Positions 7,200 to 14,964 of a stretch of DNA of 26,762 nt are shown here, one piece after another (within the stretch, counting starts at the first letter, position 1; every line of letters begins with the position of its first letter). Position numbers and translations under genes: made by a program. Below the pieces are notes generated by a model. That model saw only the letters and a list, made by a program, of their open reading frames with translations, was not told the DNA's origin and did no database searches. The stretch lies in the NCBI GenBank assembly GCA_964554185.1, contig CAZKNJ010000019.1, forward strand, positions 1-26,762, read 5' to 3'. Source of the DNA: CAZKNJ01 sp964554185. Its GTDB lineage: Bacteria > 4484-113.

Positions 7200-8651
7200 C
7201 TACTCGCCAGGAATCCACCGCACCACCGGATTCCGCGCCGCGCCCACCTCGTCCAGATGCTGGATGTAGAGGTTGGGCAGCTCCTTGAACTTCTCCGCGT
7301 CCTCCCCAATCTCCTTCGCGTAGCGCAGCATCGTGTCGCAGAACGCGTCCAGCGTCTCCACGCTTTCGGTTTCCGTCGGCTCAATCATCATCGCTTCGGT
7401 GACGATGAGCGGGAAGTAGATGGTCGGCGCGTGATAGCCGTCGTTGAGCAGCTTCTTGGCGATATCCAGCGCCCGCGCGCCCATCTTCTTCTGGCGGTCG
7501 GCTGAGAGCACGAATTCGTGCATACAACGCTGGTAGTACGGGATGTCGTAGGCGTCCTTCAGCCGCTCCTGGATGTAATTGGCGTTCAGCACCGCGTTTT
7601 CTGCCACGCGCTTCAGCCCTTCGCGCCCCAGCGTGCGGATGTACACCAGCGCACGCACCATTACCAAGAAGTTGCCGTAGTACAGCTTCATCCGTCCGAT
7701 GGTTTCCTCCGGCTTGGCGAAGCGGTAGCCCTCGCCGTCCTTCGCCACCAGCGGGTAGGGCAGGAACGGCGCGAGCCGGCCGCACACGCCCACCGGTCCC
7801 GAGCCGGGGCCGCCGCCGCCGTGCGGGGTGGAGAAGGTCTTGTGCAGGTTGAAATGCACGAGGTCAAAGCCCATATCCCCCGGGCGCACATACCCCAGGT
7901 TGGCGTTGAGGTTTGCGCCGTCGTAGTACAGCAGCGCCCCGATGGAGTGCAGGTAGTCGGCAATCTCCCGCACTTCCTGCTCAAACACGCCCAGCGTGTT
8001 GGGGTTGGTCATCATAATGCCGCCGATGTTGCTCTCGCCGTGCTTGGCGCAGAGCGCCTTCAGCGCGTCCAGCGTAACCATCCCGCGCTCATCGCTTTCC
8101 AGGTGTGCGACCTCAAAGCCGCCGATAGTCGCGCTGGCGGGGTTGGTGCCGTGCGACGAATCCGGCACAATCATCACCGGCCGCGCCTCTCCGCGGGCGC
8201 GGAAGTACGCGCGGAACATCAGCATGCCGGTCAGCTCGCCGTGCGCGCCCGCCGCCGGCTGAAGGCTCACCGCCTTCATGCCCGAGATCTCGCCCAGCGC
8301 TTCCTGCAGCTCATACATCAGCCGCAGCGCGCCCTGCGCCGTCTCCACCGGCTGCTCCGGATGCAGGCAGGCCCACTCCGGCTGCGCGCAGATTTCCTCG
8401 TTCACCTTCGGGTTGTACTTCATCGTGCAAGAGCCGAGCGGGTAGAAACCCGAATCAATGCCGAAGGTTTTCTGCGACAATCCGACATAGTGGCGCACCA
8501 CATCCACTTCCGCCACCTCCGGCAGGGGCAGCGGCGCTTCGCGCCTTAGCTCCGGCGGCGTGTCCGGGCTTACAACCTCCAGTCCGTCAAAGCAGGCGAT
8601 ATCGGTGCGCTTGCGCCCCGCAACGGATTTCTCAAATATGGTTTTAACCAT
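7200..8651 (-). CDS. gcvPB: Glycine dehydrogenase (decarboxylating) subunit 2
   Basis: 483 residues, the usual length of the C-terminal half of the split glycine decarboxylase (P protein). With GcvPA it decarboxylates glycine and passes the aminomethyl group to the lipoyl arm of GcvH. The PLP-binding lysine is Lys271 in HFNLHKTFSTPHGGGGPGSG, followed by the glycine-rich loop of the family. Other family blocks are GSCTMKYNPK (74-83) and PDSSHGTNPASA (163-174). The start ATG overlaps the end of gcvPA by 8 bases, which implies translational coupling and fits equal amounts of both subunits. The two-subunit form is common in Firmicutes, Thermotogae, archaea and several deep lineages, unlike the single-chain form of E. 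coli. Confidence 0.96.
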   Translation of the reverse strand: MVKTIFEKSVAGRKRTDIACFDGLEVVSPDTPPELRREAPLPLPEVAEVDVVRHYVGLSQKTFGIDSGFYPLGSCTMKYNPKVNEEICAQPEWACLHPEQPVETAQGALRLMYELQEALGEISGMKAVSLQPAAGAHGELTGMLMFRAYFRARGEARPVMIVPDSSHGTNPASATIGGFEVAHLESDERGMVTLDALKALCAKHGESNIGGIMMTNPNTLGVFEQEVREIADYLHSIGALLYYDGANLNANLGYVRPGDMGFDLVHFNLHKTFSTPHGGGGPGSGPVGVCGRLAPFLPYPLVAKDGEGYRFAKPEETIGRMKLYYGNFLVMVRALVYIRTLGREGLKRVAENAVLNANYIQERLKDAYDIPYYQRCMHEFVLSADRQKKMGARALDIAKKLLNDGYHAPTIYFPLIVTEAMMIEPTETESVETLDAFCDTMLRYAKEIGEDAEKFKELPNLYIQHLDEVGAARNPVVRWIPGE

Positions 8652-10008
8652 TCAGCGCCTCCTTGAGGTCGCCTACAAATGCGTCAATCGTCTCGCGCGT
8701 ATGCATCTCGGTGAAGGCCAGCAGCAGCCCGCCGGGAAGCTCCGGGAACTTGTCCTCCAGCGGTATGCCCGGCAGCCAGCCTTTGCCCAGCAGCTTGCGG
8801 CGCACCGGCTCCAGCTTCGCGGGTTCCTCCAGCATCACGGCAAACTCGTTGAAGAACGCCCGCTGCGGGAACGCCCGCTTCAGCCCCTTCACTTCGTCCA
8901 GCTTTTCCGCTGCATAATGCGCGTTGTCTTCGCACTTGCGGGCGATGCGGTGGAAGCCGTCTTTGCCGATGCTGGCGAGGTACACTGTCGCCTGGTAAGC
9001 CGCGAGCGCTTCGTTCGTGCAGATATTACTCGCGGCCTTCTCGCGGCGGATGTGCTGCTCGCGCGCTTGCAAGGTCATCACGAATCCTTCGCGCCCGAAG
9101 GCCGCGCCGGTCTTGCCCACGATTCGCCCCGGCAGCTGCCGGATGTGCTTCATCGTGGTGGCCAGCCCGCCCAGCAGCGGGCCGCCGTAGCTGGCCGGCA
9201 GGCCCAGCGCCTGCCCCTCAAACACGGCGATGTCCGCGCCCAGTTCGCCCGGCGTCTTCATCACGCCTGCCACGAACGGGTAGATGGCCATTATCACCAG
9301 CGCTCCGGCGTCGTGCGCCTCCTGCATCAGCGAGGGAATATCCTCCTGGTAAAAGCCGAGGTAGTTCGGCACCTGCAACACCAGCGCCGCCACATCGCCC
9401 TTCGCCAGCTCGGCGGTGAGAGCGCTGCGGTCCAGCGCGCCGTCCTCGCGTACGGGAAGCTGTGCGTCCTCAATCCCCAGTCCCAGCGAATAGGTGGCGA
9501 CCACTTCGCGGTACTGCGGATGGATGAAGCGGGGGAAGAGGGTACGAGAGCGCTTGGTGATGCTGCGCGCCATCAGCGCGGCGTCCGCCATGGCGGTTCC
9601 GCCGTCGTAAGAGCTGGCGTTGGACGCCTCCATTCCGGTCAGCAGGCACACAAAGCTCTGGTACTCGAAGATGGCTTGGAGCATGCCCTGCGACACTTCT
9701 GGCTGGTAGGGCGTATAAGCGGTGTACATCTCGTTGCGGTGCGCCAGTTCCTTCACCACCGACGGGACGAAGTGGGAATACACGCCTCCGCCCGCGAACG
9801 TGCGGGAGCCGCAGAAGACCTTATTCTCCGCGGCCATCTGCTTGAAGTAGAGCCACAACTCCGTTTCCGGCAGCCCCGGCGGAATGTCAAGCTCCTGCTT
9901 GAGCCGCAGGCCGTCGGGGATGACGCTAAACAGCTCCTCAACCGTTTTCACGCCAACCGTCTCCAGCATTTTGCGCCGGTCGGCGTCCGTGTTCGGAATG
10001 TAAGGCAT
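8644..10008 (-). CDS. gcvPA: Glycine dehydrogenase (decarboxylating) subunit 1
   Basis: 454 residues, starting MPYIPNTDADRRKMLETVG as is typical of the family. The ATG at 10008 is preceded by AGGAGG at the right distance. A start further upstream at 10038 would add ten residues unlike the family. This is the N-terminal half of the P protein. It folds like a PLP enzyme but lacks the PLP lysine, which sits in GcvPB. Recognisable blocks are FCGSRTFAGGGVYSHFVPSV, YTPYQPEVSQGMLQAIFEYQ and ASYGGPLLGG. It lies between gcvH (53 bases upstream) and gcvPB (overlapping) in the glycine cleavage cluster. Confidence 0.95.
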   Translation of the reverse strand: MPYIPNTDADRRKMLETVGVKTVEELFSVIPDGLRLKQELDIPPGLPETELWLYFKQMAAENKVFCGSRTFAGGGVYSHFVPSVVKELAHRNEMYTAYTPYQPEVSQGMLQAIFEYQSFVCLLTGMEASNASSYDGGTAMADAALMARSITKRSRTLFPRFIHPQYREVVATYSLGLGIEDAQLPVREDGALDRSALTAELAKGDVAALVLQVPNYLGFYQEDIPSLMQEAHDAGALVIMAIYPFVAGVMKTPGELGADIAVFEGQALGLPASYGGPLLGGLATTMKHIRQLPGRIVGKTGAAFGREGFVMTLQAREQHIRREKAASNICTNEALAAYQATVYLASIGKDGFHRIARKCEDNAHYAAEKLDEVKGLKRAFPQRAFFNEFAVMLEEPAKLEPVRRKLLGKGWLPGIPLEDKFPELPGGLLLAFTEMHTRETIDAFVGDLKEALNG

Positions 10009-10061
10009 CAGGTCCTCCTGGCGGCGTCCGGCCGCCATCTAGTGAGCGGAGAATGCGGGCC

Positions 10062-10439
10062 CTAGTGGGCTTCTTTGTCCATCGCGGAGTAATCGGTCTC
10101 GGAGATCAGCCCGTCAAGCTGCGCCGGACTGGTCGGTTTCACCTTGGCGAACCAGCCGGCGCCGTGGGCGTCGCTGTTCACCGTCTCCGGGCTGTCGGTC
10201 AGCGCCGCGTTGGCTTCCAGCACTTCCAAGTCCACCGGCGCATAAACGTCGGACACCGCTTTCACCGACTCCACCGTGGCGAAGCGGTCGCCCTGCGAGA
10301 AGGCCGCGCCCGGCTCCGGCAGCTCCACAAAAGTGATGTCGCCGAGCTCGCTAGCCGCGAACTCGGAAATGCCGACTGTGAATACGCCGCCGTCTTCCGC
10401 GATGTATTCGTGGGTTTTCGCAAACCTGAGTGTTGCCAT
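10062..10439 (-). CDS. gcvH: Glycine cleavage system H protein
   Basis: 125 residues from the ATG at 10439. A GTG six bases upstream is less likely because the GAGGTG ribosome site would overlap it, whereas it sits 5 bases before the ATG. This small carrier shuttles the aminomethyl intermediate from the P to the T protein on a lipoylated lysine, which is Lys60 in TVESVKAVSDVYAP, the standard lipoylation context. The opening RFAKTHEYIAEDGG is also standard. It follows gcvT by 14 bases. The lipoate ligase or synthase and the L protein (dihydrolipoamide dehydrogenase) are not in the window. Confidence 0.96.
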   Translation of the reverse strand: MATLRFAKTHEYIAEDGGVFTVGISEFAASELGDITFVELPEPGAAFSQGDRFATVESVKAVSDVYAPVDLEVLEANAALTDSPETVNSDAHGAGWFAKVKPTSPAQLDGLISETDYSAMDKEAH

Positions 10440-10453
10440 CGTCACACCTCGTG

Positions 10454-11563
10454 TTAGTGTTTGAACAAACGGTGCTTCACGAAGGGGGGCCTAACCACTG
10501 TGGCGGGGACGCGCTTGCCGCGCACCTCAACCTCCACCTGCCGCCCTTCCTCCAGCAGGTCGGGGCGAAGGTAGCAGAATGCAATCCCCTTGTCCAGCAC
10601 CGGCGAAGGCGCACCGCTGGTTACCTCGCCGGCCGGGCTGCCGTCAGCATATATCTTAGCGTGTGGGCGCGGCGAACCGTGCTCTTTCTCCACGGTGATT
10701 CCGCCGAGAATGCGCTTGAGGCCCTCGGCCTTCTGCTTGCCGAGAAGCTCCTCGCCGGCAAAGCCGGTGTTCCAGCCTACCGTCCACTCCAGGTTGGCCT
10801 CCAGCACCGAGGTCGTGTCGCTCAGCTCGTGGCCATACAGGCACATCCCCGCTTCCAGCCGCAGCGTGTCGCGCGCCCCCAGTCCAATGGGCGTCAGCCC
10901 GTGCGGCGCGCCCGCCGCCATCAGCTCGTCCCACAACGCGGGTGCGTGCTCATTGGCCGCGATTAGCTCAAAGCCGCGCTCGCCGGTGTAGCCGGTGACA
11001 CACTGGAAGAGCGGTACGCCGTTGTGCTTGATGCGGCGGAAGGTAAACGGATGCTCGTGCGCCACGCCCTTATAGCCGGCGGCCTCCAGCACCTTCTCGG
11101 TGTCCGGGCCCTGCACCGCGATGAGCGAGTATTCGTCAGATGCGTTGGTGAGCTCCACCCCGAAGTTGTTGTTCCGGTTCACCCACTCCCAGTCCTTCGC
11201 AATGTTGGAGGCGTTCACCACCATCATGATATGCTCGGGATTGAGCTGGTAGACCAGCAGATCGTCCACCACACCGCCTTCCGGCGTGGCGAACAGCGTG
11301 TACTGCACGCCTCCGTTCCCGATCTTGCGCAGGTCGTTGCAGCAAAGATGCTGCACAAATTCCCAGGCGCGCGGCCCCTTGATGAAGAACTCGCCCATGT
11401 GGCTGAGGTCAAAGACGCCAACCCCTTCGCGCACGGCGAGATGCTCCTTCACGATGCCGGTCGGGTACCACACCGGCATAAGATAGCCGGCGAACTCCAC
11501 CATCTTCGCGCCAAGCTGCACGTGGCGGTCGTAAAGCGCGGTTTTCACAGCGGTTTCATCCAT
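10454..11563 (-). CDS. gcvT: Glycine cleavage system aminomethyltransferase (T protein)
   Basis: 369 residues from the ATG at 11563; the frame stays open upstream but only as shadow of the previous gene. The T protein releases ammonia from the aminomethyl group on GcvH and transfers the one-carbon unit to tetrahydrofolate. Family landmarks are VEFAGYLMPVWY near the N-terminus, GVFDLSHMGEF, the folate-binding region (LLVYQLNPEHIMMVVNASN), GYTGERGFEL and GLGARDTLRLEAGMCLYGHE. The start codon shares one base with the stop of the lytic transglycosylase (TGATG), and GGGAGG lies just upstream, so coupling by reinitiation is likely. Length and motifs look complete. Confidence 0.96.
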   Translation of the reverse strand: MDETAVKTALYDRHVQLGAKMVEFAGYLMPVWYPTGIVKEHLAVREGVGVFDLSHMGEFFIKGPRAWEFVQHLCCNDLRKIGNGGVQYTLFATPEGGVVDDLLVYQLNPEHIMMVVNASNIAKDWEWVNRNNNFGVELTNASDEYSLIAVQGPDTEKVLEAAGYKGVAHEHPFTFRRIKHNGVPLFQCVTGYTGERGFELIAANEHAPALWDELMAAGAPHGLTPIGLGARDTLRLEAGMCLYGHELSDTTSVLEANLEWTVGWNTGFAGEELLGKQKAEGLKRILGGITVEKEHGSPRPHAKIYADGSPAGEVTSGAPSPVLDKGIAFCYLRPDLLEEGRQVEVEVRGKRVPATVVRPPFVKHRLFKH

Positions 11564-12741
11564 CAGACGTTGCCTCCCAGTTGCGAGTAATAGCCCTTGA
11601 CGACTCTCACAAAGCTCTTCGTCTCCTGATACGGCGGCACGCCTCCATACTTCTGCACCGCGCCCGGGCCTGCGTTGTAGCTGGCGAGCACCAGGTCCAG
11701 CCAGTTCTTGCGGCCCTTCCAGCGGCCAACCTCGCGCTCCAGGTATTGCACGCATACGTACACGTTCTGTACTGGGTCAAAAGCGTCGCGGATACCGTGG
11801 CTGCGGGCGGTTGAGGGCATCAGTTGCGCCAGACCCATCGCGCCCTTCTTGGAAACCGCGCGCGGGTTAAAGCGCGACTCTGCGGCGATAAGCGCCATCA
11901 CCAGCCGGGGGTCCACTCCCTCGGCCTGCATGGAGAAAGACAGCACGCTACGCGCTATCTTCCGGGCGTCATCGTTTGAGAGCTTGGAGTTGAAGTACTG
12001 TGCCACTTCCAGGTACTGGTCCTCAACGTCGTACTTGACGAGCAGCTTGTTCAGGTTGGGCATCTCCTTCGCAGGAGGAAACGCATCCCTTACCGGGGGT
12101 TCGGGGAACTTCTCAATCTCGCGCACATAGTTCTTCTGCGCCTGCTCTTCGCTCATTCCTTCCATCAGCGCATATTTCTCGCCGACTCTCTGCAGAAACC
12201 CGGCCAGCGTGGATTTGTTCTGGCCGGTGGAGGAGTCGGCCCAGTAGGCGGTCAGCGCGTCCTTCGTGGTCCGTTCCGAGCGCAGCAAGTCCGCCAGGGT
12301 GGAAATCGCGTTGGCCAGGTCGTCGGCGACGTGCGGGTAGCTACCGCCGCCGCCGGCTTTGGACATGATGCGGTAGAGGTCGATATTGCGCCTGCGGGCG
12401 ACGGCGACCGTCCCATTGAACGAGGACTCCGCCGCGACCACGGCTACTGCGAACTGATAGTCCATGTTGTAGCGGAAGCTCTCCTGCTCAATCAGCGCCA
12501 GCAGATCCAGCACGCGCTCCTCATCCAGATGGGGCAGGGCCCACTTGATGACTTTGAAGTCGCTGCGCGATTCGGCTGAGTTCTTGGTCGCGGCGACCGT
12601 GGCCTGCACCTGTGCGGCTGCGGCTATGGGATACAGCGCCAGGGCGGCGAGCAAAACGAGTAGGACAGAACCGCGCTTGAGAATAGGCAGGATTGTCAGG
12701 ACAGCCGGCTTCCCGCTGCTGCTTTCCACAGTGGGCGCCAT
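11563..12741 (-). CDS. Lytic transglycosylase with an SLT domain
   Basis: 392 residues. A hydrophobic segment at about 23-43 ends in A-rich sequence, so this is a signal peptide or membrane anchor and the enzyme acts on periplasmic or cell-wall peptidoglycan. The C-terminal SLT (goose-lysozyme-like) domain covers about 275-390: catalytic Glu288 in LIAAESRFNPRAVSKKGAMG, then GLAQLMPSTA, and the late block LASYNAGPGAVQKYGGVPPY. The N-terminal half (about 75-190) repeats the pattern weakly, with VVAAESSFNG around Glu105 and a later ALTAYW block, and may be a degenerate second copy. It sits between coaE (1-base gap) and gcvT (1-base overlap), an odd place for a wall enzyme. Confidence 0.88.
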   Translation of the reverse strand: MAPTVESSSGKPAVLTILPILKRGSVLLVLLAALALYPIAAAAQVQATVAATKNSAESRSDFKVIKWALPHLDEERVLDLLALIEQESFRYNMDYQFAVAVVAAESSFNGTVAVARRRNIDLYRIMSKAGGGGSYPHVADDLANAISTLADLLRSERTTKDALTAYWADSSTGQNKSTLAGFLQRVGEKYALMEGMSEEQAQKNYVREIEKFPEPPVRDAFPPAKEMPNLNKLLVKYDVEDQYLEVAQYFNSKLSNDDARKIARSVLSFSMQAEGVDPRLVMALIAAESRFNPRAVSKKGAMGLAQLMPSTARSHGIRDAFDPVQNVYVCVQYLEREVGRWKGRKNWLDLVLASYNAGPGAVQKYGGVPPYQETKSFVRVVKGYYSQLGGNV

Positions 12742-12742
12742 T

Positions 12743-13345
12743 TCACTTGTCGCCGTGTTCCTTGAGGGTTTTCTTCCAGGTCTGCGCTACCAGCGCTTTG
12801 AACTCCTCTATGCTGCCGTTGTTGTGCAGCACATAGTTGGCGTACGCCTCCTTCTCTCTTAGCGGAAGCTGCGCATTAATGCGGCGGTACGCCTCTATCT
12901 CATTAGTGCTGTATTTCTTCTTAAGACGATCCACCTGTAGCCGCGCCTCGCTGCTGACCACCCAGATGACATCGACCATGTCCTGGAAGTTCGACTCAAT
13001 CAGTAGCGGCGCGATGAGCGCCATGCTTGCGTTGCGGTTGCGGGCGTGCTCAATGCTCACGCGCAGTATCTCCTTAATGCGTGGGTGCAGTATGCGCTCA
13101 AGCTTCCCGCGCTCCGCCGGTGAGGAAAAGACGATTCGGGCCAGCGCCGCGCGGTTGAGCATCCCGTAAGGCGAAAACACTTCCTTGCCGAAAGCCTTCA
13201 GAACAGCTTCAACCGTCTCGGTCTCATACTTGCTCACGAAATGAGCGACCTCGTCGGCATCCAGCACCAGCACTCCGAGTTCCTCCAGGAAGTCCCCCGC
13301 AAGGGTCTTGCCGCAGGCTATCCCGCCGGTGATGCCGACTACCAT
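12743..13345 (-). CDS. coaE: Dephospho-CoA kinase
   Basis: 200 residues, normal family length. It phosphorylates the 3'-hydroxyl of dephospho-CoA with ATP, the last step of coenzyme A synthesis in the cytoplasm. The P-loop is GITGGIACGKT near the N-terminus (Thr where Ser is common), followed by VLDADEVAHFV, the conserved Asp of the substrate site, and HPRIKE, another family block. I chose ATG 13345 because it shares one base with the stop codon of the S1 gene (TGATG) and lies just after the GAGGAGGAG that encodes the S1 C-terminus and can serve as ribosome site. A GTG one codon upstream is the alternative. Confidence 0.94.
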   Translation of the reverse strand: MVVGITGGIACGKTLAGDFLEELGVLVLDADEVAHFVSKYETETVEAVLKAFGKEVFSPYGMLNRAALARIVFSSPAERGKLERILHPRIKEILRVSIEHARNRNASMALIAPLLIESNFQDMVDVIWVVSSEARLQVDRLKKKYSTNEIEAYRRINAQLPLREKEAYANYVLHNNGSIEEFKALVAQTWKKTLKEHGDK

Positions 13346-14739
13346 CACTCCTCCTCTATGATGAGCTTGCTGGTGTCAATGATGTCGCCGAGCGTTACTT
13401 TGCCGGCGGTGGGTTTGGTATCGAAAGTCCTGGCTTCGGGCGCTGCCTGCACCGGCGAGCCCTCCACCTCGTGCACCGCCTTGATGGAAAGGCGGATGCG
13501 CTTGCGCTTGGTGTCTATGTTCATAATGCGCGCCTGCACCGTGTCGCCTGCCGCGTGCTTGCGCTTGGGGTGATCAATCCGTTCGGACGAGATCTCCGCA
13601 ATGGGCACAAACCCCTCAAAGAACTCGTCCAGTTTCACCACCAGGCCGTTGCCCAGCACCTGCGTGACTTCCACGTCCAGCACCTGGTCAACCTGGAACT
13701 TCGCGTGGATGTCCGCCCACGGGTCCTGTTCGCAGGCCTTGCGGGAAAGGGCGACGCGCCGGGCCTCCGCGTCAACGGTGAGCACTTTCACCTTTATCTT
13801 GTCCTTGATCTTGCACACTTCGGACGGATGGCCAAAGCGGTGGTACGCAAGCTCGGAGTTGTGGACCAGCCCGACAACGTTATTGTCCAGCTTAACGAAC
13901 ACGCCGAAGTCCGCGATGGACTCGACCTTGCCCTCTATCTCCTCACCCGGCAGCAGCGTCGTCAGCGGATCAGGCTGCGTGGCTTTCAGCGAGAGCGAGA
14001 CCTTCTTTTTCTCCGGGTCTATCTCCAGTATCTTCACCATGACCTTCTCGCCCTTCTTGACTATATCGGAAGGGCGCTTGATCTGGTGCCAGGACAGCTC
14101 GCTGATATGCAGCAGCCCCGTGATATTCTCGGATACTCTCACGAAGGCGCCATAAGCGGTGAGGCTGTCCACCGTGCCCTCAACCACCATCCCTTCTTGG
14201 AAGCGCGAGAACTCCTCGTCCAGTCGCAGCAGCCGCTCCTCCTCCAGAATAGCGCGCCGGGTGAAGACGAGCTTGTGGTCCCGGCGGTTCATGTCAAGGA
14301 TGTATGCCTTGTAGCTGCCGCCGATCTCCGGCTTCGAGTCGAAGTTGGACTTGTGGACGAAGCCTTCCAGCACGCCGAAGGCGCGGGCGATGTAACCGTT
14401 CTTCGCTGCGGAGTCGATCGTGATGGACACGGCCTCGTTTTCCTTCTGGCATTCCGCCAGCCGGTTCCACGCCTCCTCGTAGTCCACCGCGCGCTTGCTG
14501 AGAATGTACTCGCCCTCGACCTGTTTGAGGACCTTGACCTTGATCTCGTCGCCCACCTGCAGGCGCGGAAGGTCGGAGGGCAGCAGTTGGTCAAGTGGAA
14601 GGTTGCCTTCCGTCTTTGCGCCGATGTCCACGTACACGCCGGTGTCGTCAATCTTGACGATCTTGCCGTTTACGACCGACCCCTGGCGGAGCGACTGCGC
14701 CCCGAAGTCCTCGTCGAGTAGTTCTTTGAAATCAACCAT
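13345..14739 (-). CDS. rpsA: S1 RNA-binding protein with five S1 domains (ribosomal protein S1 type)
   Basis: 464 residues from the ATG at 14739 (MVDFKELLDEDFG); an upstream ATG at 14754 has no better support. Five S1 (OB-fold) repeats are visible at about 20-85, 100-165, 182-255, 264-335 and 350-423. Repeats 3 to 5 keep the G-x-V-x-x-I-x-x-F/Y-G-A/V-F-V pattern best (VEGTVDSLTAYGAFV, IEGKVESIADFGVFV). E. coli S1 has six domains; shorter versions with four or five occur elsewhere. The expected role is binding mRNA on the 30S subunit. It is the first gene of the minus-strand cluster with coaE and the glycine cleavage genes. It has a well-formed promoter and a C-terminal acidic tail (IIEEE). 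Whether it is the only S1 of the genome cannot be judged here. Confidence 0.85.
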   Translation of the reverse strand: MVDFKELLDEDFGAQSLRQGSVVNGKIVKIDDTGVYVDIGAKTEGNLPLDQLLPSDLPRLQVGDEIKVKVLKQVEGEYILSKRAVDYEEAWNRLAECQKENEAVSITIDSAAKNGYIARAFGVLEGFVHKSNFDSKPEIGGSYKAYILDMNRRDHKLVFTRRAILEEERLLRLDEEFSRFQEGMVVEGTVDSLTAYGAFVRVSENITGLLHISELSWHQIKRPSDIVKKGEKVMVKILEIDPEKKKVSLSLKATQPDPLTTLLPGEEIEGKVESIADFGVFVKLDNNVVGLVHNSELAYHRFGHPSEVCKIKDKIKVKVLTVDAEARRVALSRKACEQDPWADIHAKFQVDQVLDVEVTQVLGNGLVVKLDEFFEGFVPIAEISSERIDHPKRKHAAGDTVQARIMNIDTKRKRIRLSIKAVHEVEGSPVQAAPEARTFDTKPTAGKVTLGDIIDTSKLIIEEE

Positions 14740-14796
14740 CAACAACAGCCTCAATGAATTGCAGCCCTCAAGCAGCTGTCCATTTACGAGCCTATA

Positions 14797-14826
14797 ATTC
14801 TAGCAGACGCAACGCGGCTTTGTCAC
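14797..14826 (-). promoter_or_regulatory. Promoter of the S1-coaE-gcv cluster
   Basis: On the minus strand GTGACA (14826-14821), an 18-base spacer, then TGCTAGAAT (14805-14797). Both a near-consensus -35 and an extended -10 are present. The leader to ATG 14739 would be about 50 bases. Confidence 0.6.
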
Positions 14827-14910
14827 GGGTTCCGGCGGATTGTGAAGGGATTCCCTAATTGCCTGTCGGAATAGCTCGCATCCGGCGGTTTGCCGGGAGC
14901 GTGCCATCAC

Positions 14911-14939
14911 TTGGCGATCCGGGTGTTTACGTCTATAAT
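14911..14939 (+). promoter_or_regulatory. Sigma-70-type promoter of the acyl-CoA dehydrogenase gene
   Basis: TTGGCG (14911-14916), a 17-base spacer, then TATAAT (14934-14939): the best textbook promoter in the window. It lies 25 bases before the GTG start and is followed by an AGGAGGGG ribosome site at 14952-14959. Confidence 0.7.
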
Positions 14940-14964
14940 CCTCGCCAAATCAGGAGGGGCCACC

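Noticed and set aside
7518..8549. 343-codon plus-strand frame opposite gcvPB
   Set aside because: It is antisense to a clearly conserved enzyme, is rich in Arg, His and Val as expected of a GC-rich reverse frame, and has no motif.
8560..10065. 501-codon plus-strand frame opposite gcvPA
   Set aside because: Same reasoning: a long antisense frame caused by high GC, with no ribosome site or domain.
11563..11600. Glycine riboswitch before gcvT
   Set aside because: gcvT overlaps the upstream gene by one base, leaving no untranslated space; no tandem aptamer features are seen.
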